A stretch of DNA of 64,000 nucleotides, taken from Sphingobacteriales bacterium (GTDB taxonomy: Bacteria > Bacteroidota > Bacteroidia > Chitinophagales > UBA2359). Location of the stretch: the NCBI GenBank assembly GCA_016711295.1, contig JADJTE010000005.1, forward strand, positions 372,001 to 436,000. The letters are read 5' to 3'. Position 1 is the stretch's first letter. Each line of letters starts with the position of its first letter. The position numbers and the translations under genes were made by a program. Below the pieces are notes generated by a model, which saw only the letters and a list, made by a program, of their open reading frames with translations, did not search any database and was not told the DNA's origin. This document shows positions 63,476 through 64,000 of this stretch, piece after piece.

Positions 63476-64000
63476 ATGCGCCTCCTATCTCGGTTTATTT
63501 TGTTATATAGCTGTCTTATTGCCCTACCATTTTTAATATACGCTCATGCAGCACTCGGAGCGGTGATTGCTAACGACGATTCGGCAGCAACGTTTGCCAA
63601 TGTTAGTATTATGCTGTTGGTATTGAGCAATGACGAAGGCAATAACCTGAGCCTCGAAATAATACTGCCGCCTGCACACGGCAGTGCAAGGGCAATAATG
63701 GGCAATAGCATCACCTATACGCCCAATGCTGCTTATACGGGCAACGATTTTTTTACCTACCGAATTACAGATGCACTGAGCGGCGATTCGGATATAGCCA
63801 ATGTCAGTATTATTGTCCAAGATTCGCCCTTATCTGCCGTGACAGCCATAGATGACGCCGCCCAAACCAACGCCGATACGCCTATTATTATTGATGTATT
63901 AGCCAATGATTTGGGCACCGGGATAGAATTATCGGCTATTGCCGCGCTGCCCCAACACGGCACAGCAAGCATCAACGCCTTGGAGGGCACTATTACCTAT
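63476..64000 (+). CDS. Start of a large secreted Ig-like repeat protein (cut by window end)
   Basis: The frame from ATG 63476 stays open for 175 codons to the window end. A signal peptide (SRFILLYSCLIALPFLIYAH) is followed by tandem units of about 95 residues: VIANDDSAATFANVSIMLLV ... LPPAHGSARAIMGNSITYTP ... YTGNDFFTYRITDALSGDSD, then AIDDAAQTNADTPIIIDVLA in the second. This is the cadherin-like/Ig repeat (DDxAxT...VLxND...PxHGxA...YTPxxxFxGxDxFTYxI) of large bacterial surface proteins. A T9SS tail may follow outside the window. Confidence 0.8.
   Translation, partial: MRLLSRFILLYSCLIALPFLIYAHAALGAVIANDDSAATFANVSIMLLVLSNDEGNNLSLEIILPPAHGSARAIMGNSITYTPNAAYTGNDFFTYRITDALSGDSDIANVSIIVQDSPLSAVTAIDDAAQTNADTPIIIDVLANDLGTGIELSAIAALPQHGTASINALEGTITY

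Overview
The window looks like a chromosomal piece of a Bacteroidota bacterium, probably of the Saprospiria/Chitinophagia side (lineage is inference). The signs are: promoters with a TAnnTTTG -7 box (rpsU, der and others), starts without Shine-Dalgarno sequences, a Bacteroidota-type long NusB and Rho with a Q/N-rich insert, several secreted proteins with type IX secretion (T9SS) C-terminal domains, a TonB-dependent receptor, a DUF4249 lipoprotein and two DUF3857/transglutaminase proteins. No rRNA, tRNA, CRISPR array, phage or complete IS was seen.

Layout. 0-7 kb: nusB, a membrane protein, an SDR, grpE-dnaJ and a neopullulanase-like amylase. 7-16 kb: rpsU, a TrpF-like protein lacking the catalytic Cys, argS, rho, and a C-terminal processing protease. 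16-23 kb: acetyltransferases, a T9SS cargo protein, an aldonolactone-oxidase/PLP-enzyme pair and a secreted repeat protein. 23-27 kb: an overlapping operon of a membrane-anchored TIR protein, a rhomboid protease and a polysaccharide deacetylase, then a PPTase. 27-42 kb: recO, proC, a Cys-rich repeat protein, a thioredoxin-like protein, an SDR, two DUF3857 proteins, a saccharopine-dehydrogenase-like protein, dprA, a seven-haem cytochrome with TPRs and a DUF4249 lipoprotein. 42-64 kb: large T9SS adhesin-like proteins, a serine hydrolase, a glutathione peroxidase, der-holA, a DoxX protein, a truncated haemoglobin, a TonB receptor, a TMTC-like glycosyltransferase and the start of a further Ig-repeat protein.

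Three things run through the whole window. First, about thirty frameshifts break about eighteen genes, including normally essential ones (argS, rho, der, holA). Most can be repaired by one base in a homopolymer, so they look like read/assembly errors; those genes are reported here as single loci. Second, six copies of a non-coding element with ends GTAACTATTTAG...CTAAATAGTTAC are scattered between genes. Four have an exact 8-bp target duplication and a fifth a 7/8 match, making this a MITE family probably mobilised by an IS66-type transposase. Third, other non-coding repeats (short hairpins with a TAC/GTA loop, and a larger element with inverted ends in which one MITE is nested) fill the longer gaps.

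The best candidates for new biology are the TIR/rhomboid/deacetylase operon, the 62-residue acidic tract between the two G domains of Der, the MITE family, and the Cys-rich repeat protein at 29.5-29.95 kb.
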